Positions 46,201 to 58,104 are shown, numbered from the stretch's first letter. The stretch: 64,000 nt of DNA from Sabethes cyaneus (GCF_943734655.1 NC_071354.1:164239142-164303141), one strand, 5' to 3'. Translations and numbers: made by a program. Notes: a model not told the origin generated them from the sequence alone.

Positions 46201-47155
46201 GTTCTCCAACCTCATTAACGCACTGGATCGTACAGTCGCCTACACCTTTGGTACGAAGTGGTTTGCCATCGGCCGTTGAAATTACAGGATGCACACTTTT
46301 ATCTAAACGCACGAACGATTCGATATTGTTTGCCAAATGAGCAGTCGCGCCCGAATCAATCACCCACGCATTTGAAACTGTTTCACTATTTCGAACCATA
46401 AACGTGAACGACTCTTTTTGGCCGTTTTCGCGCACTGTTTTAGCCTTTTCTTTCGGCCTTTTCTTGTCACCTCTTTCCGCTAACGCCGCCTTGCAGTTCC
46501 GCTTCCGATGTCCTGGTTTACCGCAGTTGTAGCAGATAAGATTTTTGTGTTGATTGCTGCCGATTTTTAACACCTGCTCTTCCGTTTCCCTTTTCTGCTT
46601 ACTCAGCTTCTCTGCTAGATCAACGAGTTTCACCTTCACCATTTCAAGCGTCAGTTCCTCCTCGTTTCGAGCTTCTAACGCTATAGTCAGCGGATCGAAC
46701 GACTCTGGCAACCCTCTCAAAATCAAAGCAACCTTGAGACATTCCGTCATTTCGAATCCGGAATTTTCCAACCGAGCATAATACTTTTCGATTTCCGCGA
46801 GATACAAATCAATGTTTTCGCCTTCTTTGTAATTCTGGTTAGTAATCTGCTTCAATAACGTTACCTTTTGGCCTAAAGAAGTTTTATTGTGCTTCTCCTT
46901 TAGCGCCGTCCATGTTGCTCTTGCCGTAGTTTTGGCTCGAATTATACCGAACTGGCCCTCTTCCACCATCAGCTGAATTGTAGCTAGTGCCCGTTCGTCG
47001 CCATCCTTCCAGGCGTCAGTTAACGGTTCCGGTGGAGTCCCTGGCTCAACATACTTCCACAACTGTTCCCGCCGCAACAATGCTTGGACCGAGAAGGACC
47101 ACGCAGGATAATTACCGTTGTTCAACTTCGCTATTCTCGTTAATTCCATCTTCAA
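43244..47155 (-). CDS. Ty1/copia Gag-Pol polyprotein
   Basis: A single frame of 1303 codons in copia order. Gag includes the UBN2-type region near the N-terminus and a CCHC knuckle CYNCGKPGHRKRNC (about residue 205). Protease has VIDSGATAHLA (about 265). Integrase has the HHCC region with RRLGHRDPDVL and CECCVEGK, then HTDVAGPM (Asp, about 468), IRSDRGGEY (Asp, about 530) and NGVAERKNR (Glu). RT runs from CRWVFKRKED (about 835) through YVDDIVVVS (about 984). RNase H has GFVDADWAGE (about 1150) and SSTEAEYVAL (about 1187). All expected catalytic residues are visible. Gag and Pol are in one frame, as in Drosophila copia and related elements. The ATG at 47155 lies 81 bases inside the 5' LTR boundary. 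Confidence 0.96.
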   Translation of the reverse strand: MKMELTRIAKLNNGNYPAWSFSVQALLRREQLWKYVEPGTPPEPLTDAWKDGDERALATIQLMVEEGQFGIIRAKTTARATWTALKEKHNKTSLGQKVTLLKQITNQNYKEGENIDLYLAEIEKYYARLENSGFEMTECLKVALILRGLPESFDPLTIALEARNEEELTLEMVKVKLVDLAEKLSKQKRETEEQVLKIGSNQHKNLICYNCGKPGHRKRNCKAALAERGDKKRPKEKAKTVRENGQKESFTFMVRNSETVSNAWVIDSGATAHLANNIESFVRLDKSVHPVISTADGKPLRTKGVGDCTIQCVNEVGEQITVTLTDVIYAPDLEGNLISVTKLAKKGVCARFNADRCELVYNGKIIAMANRVGGLYRLKLYGEKETLLMVEQSRHNEDCQHLWHRRLGHRDPDVLSEIERKSLASGMKIRKCGIVQTCECCVEGKMARPPFPLAAEKRSVDVLDIVHTDVAGPMTLTPGGCKYYMTMIDDHSRYAVVYFLKEKSDVADKIREYVRFTQNQFGKKPKVIRSDRGGEYTSNALRQFYKEEGIKAECTAGYAPQQNGVAERKNRTLNEMALCMLLDAGMPRRFWAEAVNTAAYIQNRLPSTAINGTPFEIWFGTKPDLKHMKVFGCGAYVWTPTQKRKKFDVKAVKMTFVGYSSESKAYRFLNTNTGQIVISRDVKFMEISDEGKTVAGGTSRYLEKEANGSGEVAVLSEITVPVVKQSYEDSQDEFYSDDEDEAAADCVPVQSENSIVQDSVRRSSRSNFGVAPERLMIGIASGPSADPRTFTEALSSADSKEWKVAMQEEMESLRENETWELTHLPPGRKAIGCRWVFKRKEDESRKVVRFKARLVAQGFSQKFGSDYDQVFAPVVKQITFRTVLILASQQQMQVRHIDIKTAYLYGKLQEEIFMKQPPGYTIEDPSTVCRLKRSLYGLKQAARVWNQRIDAVLQECAFQRSTADNCLYVRRSNGLMMFVLIYVDDIVVVSKTVKEYELFVKALKGKFKISELGSLKHFLGIHVRLEKGIYVLNQESYIKKILERFGLGQCKASKVPMATGFLQQKEEDSEHLPDREQYQSLIGALLYISVNTRPDIAIATSILGRRVSNPTTADWIEAKKILRYLKGSIHHELHLGGKANMKLEGFVDADWAGEIGNRKSNTGFLFKFRGGLIAWACRKQTTVALSSTEAEYVALAECLQELQWLRKLMDDVGEILDLPILIHEDNQSCIALTISDRSSRKSKHIDTKYCFVKDLVKTGIVNIQYCPTEEMEADILTKPLGAIKLQQIRQLIGVKPTDVEEEC

Positions 47156-47213
47156 GATTTTCTAAAGAACTGCTTCGCTTCAAAATCTTCGAATTTTCTT
47201 TATCTGTTCCGGA

Positions 47214-47235
47214 TTACGCTCTGGGCACCATAACC
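47214..47235 (-). promoter_or_regulatory. Putative primer-binding site of the copia-type element
   Basis: In element sense GGTTATGGTGCCCAGAGCG follows the 5' LTR directly. It resembles the copia-group site complementary to an internal part of initiator tRNA-Met; pairing was not verified. Confidence 0.5.
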
Positions 47236-47441
47236 TGTTCGCGGGAATTGAGTTTGGACCGGAATAGATTTCGGAGGAATTGAAAACTGCTTCTTGTATG
47301 TTCGAGCAACTGGTAACGAATGAAAAGTTTTTCTTTTTATTACAAATTATTAACAAATTAGGTTACTAAGGTAACAAATAATGTTGCTAGCGTAGCATTA
47401 CTCTAGCAACCGGTGATGTTGGTATAGGGTAGCACTCAACA
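47236..47441 (-). repeat. copia-type 5' LTR (element sense)
   Basis: 206 bp, TG...CA ends; followed on the plus strand by the ATAAA duplication. Confidence 0.93.
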
Positions 47442-47446
47442 ATAAA

Positions 47447-50400
47447 TGCATTGGATGCAAAGTTATTGAGTAGAATTGATTTTTAAGTGTACTTTTTAAG
47501 CAAATCATTATATCTCGCAACTAGTAAAAGATGTATAGTTACTATATTCAGCAAAGTTGCTCATTTTACTGTGTTCTATAATTTTTCTGAAGAAACAAAA
47601 TTTTTTTTTACGGATTCAAAAAAGCAAAAGTTTGTATCACCCTGATAGATGAATATAAGATCACCTAAATAGCTTAAAAAGATGCGCAGTATTTTCTTCA
47701 TAAACTTCTCTAAAGACAACATCGTTGAAAAATTATGATTTTTTTACGCAATAGCAAATGAACGTGTTTTCGTAGATCTAGGAGAAAATCAGGCAAAACG
47801 GACCGATTGTGAATTCATCACGGTACTAAATCGATGACATTAAACTCTCCTGATGTCTTTCGAATGTACTGGTGCTATTCGAGTTTATTCCCCTGTCTTT
47901 GGATTAGTTTTAATCGGTTTAATTGGGTTTTACAGTGTATTTAGGGGTGAATTGGGCAACATGGACTATTCTTGCATTTCGCACAGTATGGAATGAATGG
48001 GATTTGTTTCCTCTGATGTTTTGACAACGTTTGGAAGCTATTTGAGTTCTTTTCACTGGCGGCAAATAAGGCGAACAAAACACGAAGTTGGTCTATTGAG
48101 GTATAATTGACTTAACAACTTAAGTAATTTTACAAAATAACGACAAATGACAACTTACCATTTTGAAGAAAAACTGCAACCAATCCAAATTGTTGAAAAC
48201 AAAGCAACCTGGAAGAAAAGGAAAAACAAAATCTAGTCAATCTTTACGTTACAGTTTTAAGATATGAGTAGAGAAATTTTTGTAACTATTATTTGACCAT
48301 AATAGCTTCCATGCAACAAGGAAAAATAGTTTGGCTGAAATAATAATTTAAAGTTGTTATTTGCAGTAAATATCACTTGCAGCTTTCAAAAACTACAATC
48401 TATCACGATACTGAATCTCATACAAATCGATTCGTAATAGATGTGCCAATGTGGGCTTTAAATTAAAAGACTGGATTTTGTGGGTAACTGTTGGAATTTT
48501 CACGTAATGGGGTATGAAATGGGGAAGGCAAATGAGGAAGCGTCCAACATAGCTCCAGCCATCCCAAGCCCCTACCTAGCGCCTCCACGCGGCCTTACCC
48601 GGTAATGCTCTATTGAGTAGCCAAGCTAGGAGGTGCGATGAAGGGTGGTTCCCGGCTGCTTGATCTCAAAACTGCGGGTTTGGATGACGGCTGATCCGCA
48701 CGACCTTGTTAGTAGGTAAGCTTAACATAAGTTATTTTAATGATTAGTTTTGTTTTAGCTCATGGAGCAAGCACTGTACAGTGAAAACTCGGGCCGAAGA
48801 AAGTTTGAATAATGCTCATGGATACCAGAAGAAAATTAATAATTAAATAGTAATTAAATTAATAATGGAAGCACTCATGTAAACTCAAATGATGCAACTC
48901 TATTCCATTCGAAGGACTGCTGGTAAGATTGTTCTGTTTTTGTCTATATATTTTCGTATAATGTATATTCATATAGGTAACACATATTTTATTACATTGC
49001 CATATACCATCATTATCGTAAAGGGGACGGAGCATCAGGGTATCGAATGAATCGAAGACTGGATGAGGGATGTGGTAACCAGCCCAAGTCATATAAGGTT
49101 GGAGAGGATTTTGACGTGCTCTTCTAGCACACAAATCATCACGCAAGATAAGTTTGCACGGCGAAGTTATGTATCTAGAAACCGGAAGTCTATGCTGGAA
49201 GGAGTGTCTTATATCCCGTGTAATCATATAAGCGACATTGCTTATAGATCCACCCAACCCCTTTTGGTCCTTCAGCACAGCATTGACATGATTAATCGCA
49301 GTAATGAGTCAACAAAAAAAAAGGACCTGGAAGAATAGAGGTCGAACAGTCATCGCATAACCAAGGCTATGTTCACGTCTAAATCCAAGGTCAGATCCAA
49401 GGTCAACTGTCCAATCGGTCTGTCGCAGTACTAAGTCAGCCATACGTCCGTTTCTCCACAACCCTTATAATCTTTGTATTTCATTAATCAATACGTAAGA
49501 ATTCAAAAAATAATCAAAATCCGCAAATATTGTGCAATTATTGATTTTCTGGCTCAAACAAATTTGCATTGCGTTGCTAATTGCCATATAAGGTTGATTA
49601 GCATAGTAATGCTGATAGAATCCTACAATTACCAGGATTGCTCGTATAAAAGTGTTAAAATTCGACAATGAAATTTCGAAATGGTAAATTAAGTTTTATA
49701 CGAGTTCATAAAAACTGATCAAATTATGCACTTCTAGCCGTGCTACCCCGGGGTGGCATCCCTCTCGCCGGCGTTTCAACAGCCAATATTTACAACCCTT
49801 CTGACACGCCAACCGACACCAACGACAGCATGACGCAAATCTTATCAGCAAACTAATTATCCAATTGGCGAAGGTTGTTTCAGGCTAATATTTGCGGACA
49901 AATTGATTTCTCGTCAAGGTTTACTATAATTACTCTGTTATTCACTGCACTTGGTTCGCCCTGCATAGTTGTAGGTATTGATTCGCCAGCCAGGGGAAAA
50001 GAAGTTTACTGCAATTAAATCCCTAGAGCCTGAGCACATCGTCAACACATTTTGGAGGACGACAATTATTCACATAATTCTGGAAACAGTTGAGTGGCTG
50101 CATTGAACAATCATTTGAAATCGATAGACAGGCAAGAGGCAATCAAACGAGGCGTCGACTAGAATATCCCGCATCTTTGTTTATTTTGTCTGTATAATAG
50201 TGCATGACAAGCAAGGGCCCGAAGAAAAGTGCACTTAAATGCGAGAGAGGACACTTCGTCGTCATTAATTGAGCGTAATGCGATAATGGACCTGTCAAGG
50301 GTACATCGGGATGTGAAAAAATTGGATGCCATTGCTGACGTATGCGGTGTTTTTTGATGTTAATTAAACACGATAACAAGAAAGGTGTCACCGATATTGA

Positions 50401-51845
50401 CGCAATCATTCGAGTTTGTTGAACGTGAGAAACAACCGGCATTCTTGTGGTCGTCAAACTTATTGTTTTTTTATGTTGGGGGATTTGACTACTTTGTCCA
50501 TTAATTTGAACTTTTGTAGTAAACAAACTTATTGGTTGCATAGGCTGGGGCAAAATTAAGTTCTGAATTCAAAATTGAATATATGATATTTGTTTATCAA
50601 TTTTTTCTCAAAAAAATAACGTCTAAAAGATAACTGATTATGGATTATGGGGGACGATGTTGAACCCTGTCACGCCTTTTTCAACTTATTTCGGCGAATA
50701 TGGTTTCGTAACTCTGGGCACTCAGCCACCATGATATAAACTCTATCAACTCTATCGTGCCTTGTTAATTTATTTAGATACTTTTCGATCACCCGGAATT
50801 AATCAGGTAAAAATGGAAAGTATTATGCATTTTTCCACAAAAAAAGTTTTGCATCTATCTAATCTTCCTAGATTTCTGCTATAATCGTATCTGTAGATAG
50901 TAGAGTAAACTTCTCATATTCGTATCTTCTATAACATTTCCTTTTTTATGCTGATTAGCATAGTCTAGCTTTTGCGTGTGCTTATTATTTGAATGACTTC
51001 ATATTGCAGGTAATATAAATGAACTAGACATTATTACTGCAATGTTCGCGCATACTTGATAATCCGCTTATCAGTCGATGTGCATTGTTTAGCAAATAAA
51101 AACATTTACATCATAAAAATAAAATGATAACGAATGCCGGCTTTCCAAAGCATCGGAGCGAATTGAGCACCGTAAATCGGATGTGTACCCAAAGAATGTA
51201 TACTGCTAATGAATAAAATAGTTACCACCGGTCACTACTTTGCAAGCCATCAGAAAACAGACTATTTAAGCAGAATTTTCCACGTTGAATATATTAACTT
51301 AATGAAGTAACAAAAGCGACGTATTAACAACCATGGTAGCTAATGTGACGATACTCACGTGATGTTTTCGTACTCTGAATGTGTATTTAAAAAAAATAAA
51401 AAAAATAACGTAAACATGTTTATTATCATTCACCCGCGAGGGAAATTTGCACTTACGATTGTCGATTGTCCTACCAATCTATTTACGAAGGCGTCTTAAG
51501 GTGTCAATTTTTGCACTGAACAACCACCGCTCGACTAGCTGAAATATGTTATTGATACGAATTGTTTCAGTTGTTTTTCAAATAGGGTATATTACTGCTT
51601 CGTCGTAATTGCTTATTCCCGTCCTATCCAACACAAATTATTAAAATTAGCGTTTTTTATGACACACAATACAAAACTAGCTATTCCCTAATATTTTTGT
51701 TTGTTATCTATCATACGCGCTCAATCAAAGTGAGCTGAAATTTATTTATTTAAATGCTTTTTTCATTAAAGAATTCCTATCAGCCAAATTTCCTACATTT
51801 TTTCGTGCGACGAAGAAGAAAATGTCGACTAACCATTTCAATTTC
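47447..51845. other. Non-coding stretch with one GC-rich repeat block
   Basis: AT-rich, with no domain-bearing frame. The block at about 48530-48720 (AAGCCCCTACCTAGCGCCTCC, TTACCCGGTAATGCTC, CTAGGAGGTGCGATGAAGGG) stands out in base composition and looks like an element fragment, perhaps a LINE 5' region, but was not identified. Confidence 0.4.
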
Positions 51846-51850
51846 CGTCA

Positions 51851-51872
51851 TCTATACCTATAAAGAAGGATT

Positions 51873-51906
<34 letters not shown>

Positions 51907-54088
51907 CTGTGTTCTTTATAGAATCAAAAACTACTGAACCAATCGGCGTGAAAATTTGCATGTAGAGGTTTTTGGGGCCAGGCAAGGTTTTAGTTATGGT
52001 TAGAGACCCCTCCCTCCACTAAGAGGGGGGGCTCCCATACAAATGAAACACAAATTTCTGCATAACTCGAGAACTAATCAAGCAAATAGAACCAAATTTG
52101 GCATGTGGGTGTTTTCGGTGACAAGAATTTATTCTAGGGTAATTTGAGACCCCTCCCCTCTTTATAAGGGGAATTATAACTCCTCTCCCCTTTAAGAGGG
52201 GGGGTTTCCATACAAATTTCCTCATAACTCGAGAACTAATCAAGCAAATGGAACCAAATTTGGCATGTGAAAGTTTTCGAGGGCAAGAAAATTTTCTATG
52301 TTGAATTAGGACCCCTCCTCACTTTAACAGGGGGGGGCTCCTATACAAACGAAATACAAATTTCCTTATAACTCGAGAGCTAATCCAGCAAATGGAACCA
52401 AATTTGGCATGTGTGTGTTTTTGGAGGCAAGAATTTTTTCTATGATGAATAAGAACCTCTCCCCACTTTAGGAGGGGGGGCTCCTATACAAATGAAATAC
52501 AAATTTCCTCATAACTCGAGAACTAATCAAGCAAATAGAACCAAATTTGGCATGTGGGTGTTTTCGGTGACAAGAATTTATTCTATGGTAAATTGAGACC
52601 CCTCCCTCTTTATAAGGGGAATTGTAACTCCTCTCCCCTTTAAGAGGGGGGGCTTCCATACAAATTTCCTCAGAACTCGAGAACTAATCAAGCAAATGGA
52701 ACCAAATTTGGCATGTAGGTGTTTTTGGAGGCAAGAATTTTTTCTATGATGAATAAGAACCTCTCCCCACTTTAGGAGGGGGGGCTCCTATACAAATGAA
52801 ATACAAATTTCCTCATAACTCGAGAACTAATCAAGCAAATGGAACCAAATTTGGCATGTGAAGGTTTTCGAGAGCAAGAAAATTTTCTATGGTGAATTAG
52901 GACCCCTCCCCACTTTAAGAGGAGGGGCTCCTGTACAAATGAAATACAAATTTCCTCATAACTCGAGAACTAATCAAGCGAATTGAACCAAATTTGGCAT
53001 ATGTGTGTTTTTGGAGACAATTTTTTTTCAATGATGAATTGGGACCCCTCCCCACTTTAGGAGGGGGGGTCCTATACAAACGAAATACAAATTTCCTCAT
53101 AACTCGAGAACTAATCCAGCAAATGGAACCAAATTTGGCGTGTAGGTGTTTTTGGAGGCAAGAATTTTTTCTGTGATGAATTAGGACCTCTTCCCACATT
53201 AGGAGGGGGGGCTCCAATACAAATGAAATAAAAATTTCCCCATAACTCGAGAACTAATCAAGCAAATAGAACCAAATTCGGCATGTGGAGATTTTTGGAG
53301 GCAAAAATACTTTCTACGGTGAATTAGGATCCTTCCACACTTCAAGAGGGGGGGCTTCTACACAAATGAAATACAAATTTCCTCATAATTCGAGAACTAA
53401 TCAAGCAAATGGAACCATATTTGGCATGTGGGTGTTTTTGGAGGCAACCATTTTCCCCATTATGAATTAGGACTTCTTACCTTTTTAGGAGGGGGGGGGG
53501 CTCCCATTCAAACGAAATACAAATTTGCTCATAACTTTAGAACTAATCAAGCAAATGGAACCAAATTTGGCATGTGAGAGTTTTAGATGGCAGAATTTTT
53601 TTTCTGTGGTGTATTACGACCCCTTTCCCTTTTAAGAGGGTGGGCTCCCATACAAATGAAATACAAATTTCCTTATAATTTGAGTACTAATCAAGCAAAT
53701 GGAACCAAATTTAGCATGTAGGAGATTTTTGAGTCTTGAATTTATTTTATGATAGTTAGAGACCTCTCACCCCTGTGGTAGGGGGATATGGACTCTCATA
53801 CAAATAAAACAGAAATTTTTACGAAAATCAAAAACCAATCCAACTCGAGAAATTCGAGACTCTTCCATAAAACATTAATCAATAACAAGACCACAAAAAC
53901 TATCTATAGTAACACTAGATCATTCAGGCCGAGCCGGTCGCGAGTGTTGCCGGTGACCCGCAGTCGGAAGCACCGCCCACTGGGGGGCTTGCAAAACTCG
54001 AGATAGTGACAAAGATCATCCGAGATTCATGATTTATGTACAACACAGGTTAATTTGTGGCAATACGAAGTTTGTCGGGTAAGCTAGT
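51851..54088 (+). mobile_element. Helentron-like (HINE) element C with 143-bp minisatellite
   Basis: The longest and best preserved of the three. It starts TCTATACCTATAAAGAAGG followed by seven GTCT units, and the first ~140 bp match element A. About twelve tandem units of ~143 bp follow (unit starts near 52030, 52205, 52337, 52479, 52640, 52784, 52928, 53071, 53212, 53354, 53499, 53645 and 53795). Each unit has a CCCCTCCCC...GGGGGGG pair able to form a hairpin. The 3' module ends GTCGGGTAAGCTAGT. No transposase, Rep or helicase is encoded. Confidence 0.65.
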
Positions 54089-54787
54089 TCATAAATAAAA
54101 ATGACACCCGCAACGCATTGTCGCTTTGCTGCAGCCGGGAAAACTTGCATGACCAGCAGAAATTTTTACAGAATAACATTTTTCAAGCCGTCCTACACAA
54201 ACACATGCGCGCTTATTTTGTAAACATTGTTGTGACTTTTAGTTCGGACGATGAAAAATTTTGATGAACGGATTTTAAAACGGTGCGACGAATTTAAAGT
54301 CAGTTGTGTAATTTCAATAAAATGCTTTAATAATCGCTTTTTAGTGATTTCAAAGTGCACTGATCGGAAGATTAATGTGTTTGAGTCAAATCAGCACAAG
54401 AACTTTTGGAGTATTCATTAAATTCATCCAAGAAATGATGAAAATTAGAGTGACTTTACTTACTACGACGGGAATTAGTTCATCAGAAAAAAGGCATCAT
54501 TCCACATTTTTGTTCGAAAATTGCAGCACTAATTGCATTGCAGACACGTTCAATCGGAAGGTTATGAATTGCAAATCAACCGCGTTCATGGTAACATTGA
54601 CTTAAGCTAATCGATGGTCGATAATGTAAGCAATTTGTAGCGGTGTATTATAACCAAAACGTAAATAGATTAGCTAAACGCTTGACCATCAATCAATCAA
54701 AACAAAATAAAAAAATGTGCAACGCGTTTGAAAAGTTGGGTTTGAAATGGCTATAGTGAAACGCATTTTTGGACATATAACTGTAGT
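54089..54787. other. Spacer upstream of the 54.9-kb ORF
   Basis: Unclassified. GGACATATAACTG near 54771 could serve as a TATA-like element for the following ORF, but this is only a sequence resemblance. Confidence 0.3.
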
Positions 54788-54895
54788 TTGTTGATTAGAA
54801 TAAAAGTTTGGCTTCGGTTTTTTCCATTCTATAAGAGTTTCCGTTGCCTTAATGAGATTCTAATTCGAAGTAATAACAGTAAAATCACCAAGGCA

Positions 54896-55468
54896 ATGAA
54901 AACCAGAACTATATGGATCACAATATGTACAATTAAAATCATCACTGCTTCAAGTGGAATACTTAGAACGATCCTAAACGACGCCATTTGTCAATTATCG
55001 CCGTCCGTTCATACGGGAAAACGTCCCGAAATTTGCATTTTTATTAGAGTTGGCCACCTGGTTAGGAAGAACCTCCGAGAAGGGCAATTGATTGCAACCT
55101 TTTCGGTTATCTTTGATAAATTAACCTCCAGCGAAAGGAAGAATATATAGGCCTGTAACGAATTGACACATGCCTGCCTGCACGTAGCTAGTAGAGCCAT
55201 AGCTCGAGTGAATTACCTAATTGGTGGGCGGAACGTAATCGACGTGTCAAGTACTGATATGCAAATTTACGGCATCTCCGAGTTGATTGATGATTCTATT
55301 TCTGTTATTTACCACAACGAGCAATGTGATGTGGAAAAAAATCTTTCCGAAGAAGAGATTCTTCCAGAGTCGACAAGATTTCGCATTTGGTACAAAATGA
55401 ACGGAGAAGTCTATAAATTTAAAATCTCAAATAATAAAAAATATCCCTTTAACGGAGGTTACATATGA
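54896..55468 (+). pseudogene. Unidentified ORF with signal-peptide-like start and one internal amber codon
   Basis: From the ATG at 54896 the frame runs 84 codons to TAG (55148-55150), then stays open in the same frame for another 105 codons to TGA at 55466. The N-terminus (MKTRTIWITICTIKIITASS) has a basic start and hydrophobic core like a secretion signal. Later features are Cys residues (AICQLSP, EICIFIRV, CNELTHACLHV, EQCDVEK) and a mixed hydrophilic C-terminus that reads like real protein (FRIWYKMNGEVYKFK). No family was recognised. It may be a host gene inactivated by one point change, a gene whose intron removes the stop (a donor-like GTTAGG at 55062 and an acceptor-like TATAG at 55150 would keep phase), or a captured foreign gene. 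Confidence 0.4.
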
Positions 55469-58100
55469 AATGCAGGTTACATACGTCATGCGTAATGCCA
55501 TCGGACGACAAACTAGAAGTTCATTGAACTTAATTAGATATCACACACAAACAAGTCTGTAAATTATCTTACAGATAAAAGCTTTAGCCCGGAACAAAAC
55601 TTCCAAATAATTTCCTGTGCAGCTACCTACTTATGATAGGAGATAACGCGTAGATTCCCAAGTCGTGCCGTACTAGGTGAAAGACAAAGTTAATTACAAC
55701 CCTTATTGCCACTTACACCTCAAGGAAGTAATATTAGTCATGTTACTTTATATGTAGGTGTAGCACAGCTGTGGCTGTATTTTGTAACTTTACATTCCAG
55801 ACATTCAGGAAATTAATGCTTAAAGATTATTTTTAGCATTATCCGTAGCAGCAAACAGCCGCCTAACAGCAAATAGTTGTTCAGCGATACAAGTCTCAAT
55901 GCAACATATCATTCTGTGCTCCTTAGCTGATAAAGATCTCGAAATAGCACCATTCAGTAAATGCTGTTATCATCAGCTGAAACAACCGCCCATCAGGATA
56001 AACGGAGACTCAGCGTACATTTCAGAAATTTGTTTTTGATAGAAGCTTGTATGAAACCGCCACTCCTGAGTACCAAAACGTATTCGTATCATGATGATGA
56101 CAGCTACTTTGAAATAACTTGTTTTCCATCTTCGACACTAAATGTGTAATAGCTTCCTTCAGTTCCTTATACAAGGCCTGGGATGAATCACCCGTACCTA
56201 TAGGTAACGTTCATTACCATCGTCATCAACATCATCTTGCGCAATTCGAAGCACGCGACGAAGCAATTTAGACACAATGGAAGCTCAATTCCTGGCTGCT
56301 GCCAGTTACTTCCCTATTAGGCTGTTTATATTTATCCATCCATGTACGCTCATATGTACGTGGCGGTGTTATGATCCAATCCAACCACACTGATTGACAA
56401 CCCCTCGGCGGAGGAAATAAAACACCGGCCGGTCGGGGGTGAATCAAGACCAACTGTTATTGTTGGATTAGCCGCTTTCAGCAGAGCTCTTGAATGCACT
56501 CACCAGAGCAGTATGATCTTTTTCTGGTGCTAAAGAAACAAAAAGTTCCACACTCCACTGAAAATAGTTATGGTAATAATAGCTAGTAGGTATATTTTAT
56601 AAACCGATAAAGTATGTTGAATTTATAGAATTAAATCAATAAATTTTGCACTTTGGTTTGTTTTGAAAAGACGTACGATAATATTGAAATAAAGTAGTTT
56701 TTACGATTTGATGAATGGTTGAAAATCAGAATTCAAATGCACATAAAATCTAACCAAAAAGTCAAACATTGCCGTAATTAGTTCGTTTCAACCTTTTCCA
56801 TTGCGCTAAAAATTAAGGATTGTGTGGTTGAAATAATTAACGATTGACCACATCATCGAACCAAATAAGCTATTGAGGAGCACAATAAGATTTATGTATA
56901 TTTTATGTAAATATTTTTTCCGTTACTCCAAACTAAAAGAAAGTATTTAAAATGCAGAAACAAACAACTGAAAGTGCGCAATTTGCTGTACAAATTCATA
57001 ACAGAACATCGCTAAACATTCTTGTCATCAATGTTCTGTATGAATCCACTGGTATAAAGACAGTAAACACTCCTCCATCGTTCCGAAATCTCCAGCTATT
57101 CCATTGTAAATATATGGGAGACAAAGTAACGAGATGTAGTGTTTCATTCCTGTGAGCTTGTTGCGCTAAATATATGACTCATATAATAGCTAATGATTAA
57201 CAGCTGTTCAGTATACATAAAGTAGCAAACAGACGGTTGAATCCGTAGAAGATGTAAAGTTGTTTGGCTTGGAGCGAAATAACATCCATGCCATGTTTGC
57301 ACATTCTATCGGTGCAGCGAAGTGTGATCGGCCGGTGCGGTATTTGCGTTTGTATTCGGCGAAATAAACAGATAATTCCGTGCCAGAACTGCGTACTATA
57401 TAACAAAACAACCGCGATATCTCGAAAGTTCGAGCTAAAATAAAGAATTTTATTTCAAATTTGATGTGAAAATAAGTGATTAAAAACAACCCAGTTTTCA
57501 TGAAATTGGGCGGTAGGTAAAATACGATGCTATTATAATTTGAGAATTTGCGCAACCAAATCTATATAAAATTAACTTTTAGGAATATAACGTACATGTA
57601 CAATGAACACTTGTAACCAAAAACAGAGTATCTTTGGTTTGGAACATTTAGTAGCCTACGAAAGCCGGATTTATCAATATCATTAAAGCGCGAATTTGAC
57701 GGAAAATCGTCCGTTCATCGAATGTCGAATAAAAGTCACCGGCTTTCTACAATCAGCTCGCACAAAGGGCAAAACTAGAAGGTTTTATAGACGCTGCGCA
57801 TTATATGCAATACTTGCCAGTGAGAAAAACAGCGATAAAGAAACAAAACAGAAAACGACGGAAACGATAAAATTGCGGTTTTAATGAACAATATTGTCAT
57901 GAGATTTTGCGTATTATCTTTCTGCATTATCAATTTTATTTTTATGCTCTGCAACCTGAAAGCACTGAGCGCTGAAATTTTTAATAGCACGTTTGCAATA
58001 GAGTGAAAAAGACTGATTTATATTTGTGATTTATATTAACGGAAACCAGGTCAGTCTGGAAGAAAGATTGAAGGAACTGGGAATTTCTCAGTCATCCATG
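55469..58100. other. Non-coding stretch, no recognised element
   Basis: AT-rich; short frames on both strands lack domain features. Confidence 0.4.
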
Positions 58101-58104
58101 AAGA

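Larger units (their letters stand above)
43044..47441 (-). mobile_element. Ty1/copia LTR retrotransposon, full length
   Basis: Two 206-bp LTRs (in element sense TGTTGAGTGC...CCCGCGAACA) differ at one position seen (GGTACAGGG against GGTATAGGG). A 5-bp target duplication ATAAA flanks it (43039-43043, 47442-47446). One intact 1303-codon frame fills the interior. With complete ends and coding capacity it may be autonomous, and its insertion is recent. Confidence 0.95.

Noticed and set aside
48859..49278. 139-codon minus-strand frame
   Set aside because: No domain, no splice evidence; composition is that of surrounding non-coding DNA.
51851..53800. CRISPR-like regular array
   Set aside because: Units are about 143 bp, diverged and contiguous with no spacers, and the genome is eukaryotic.
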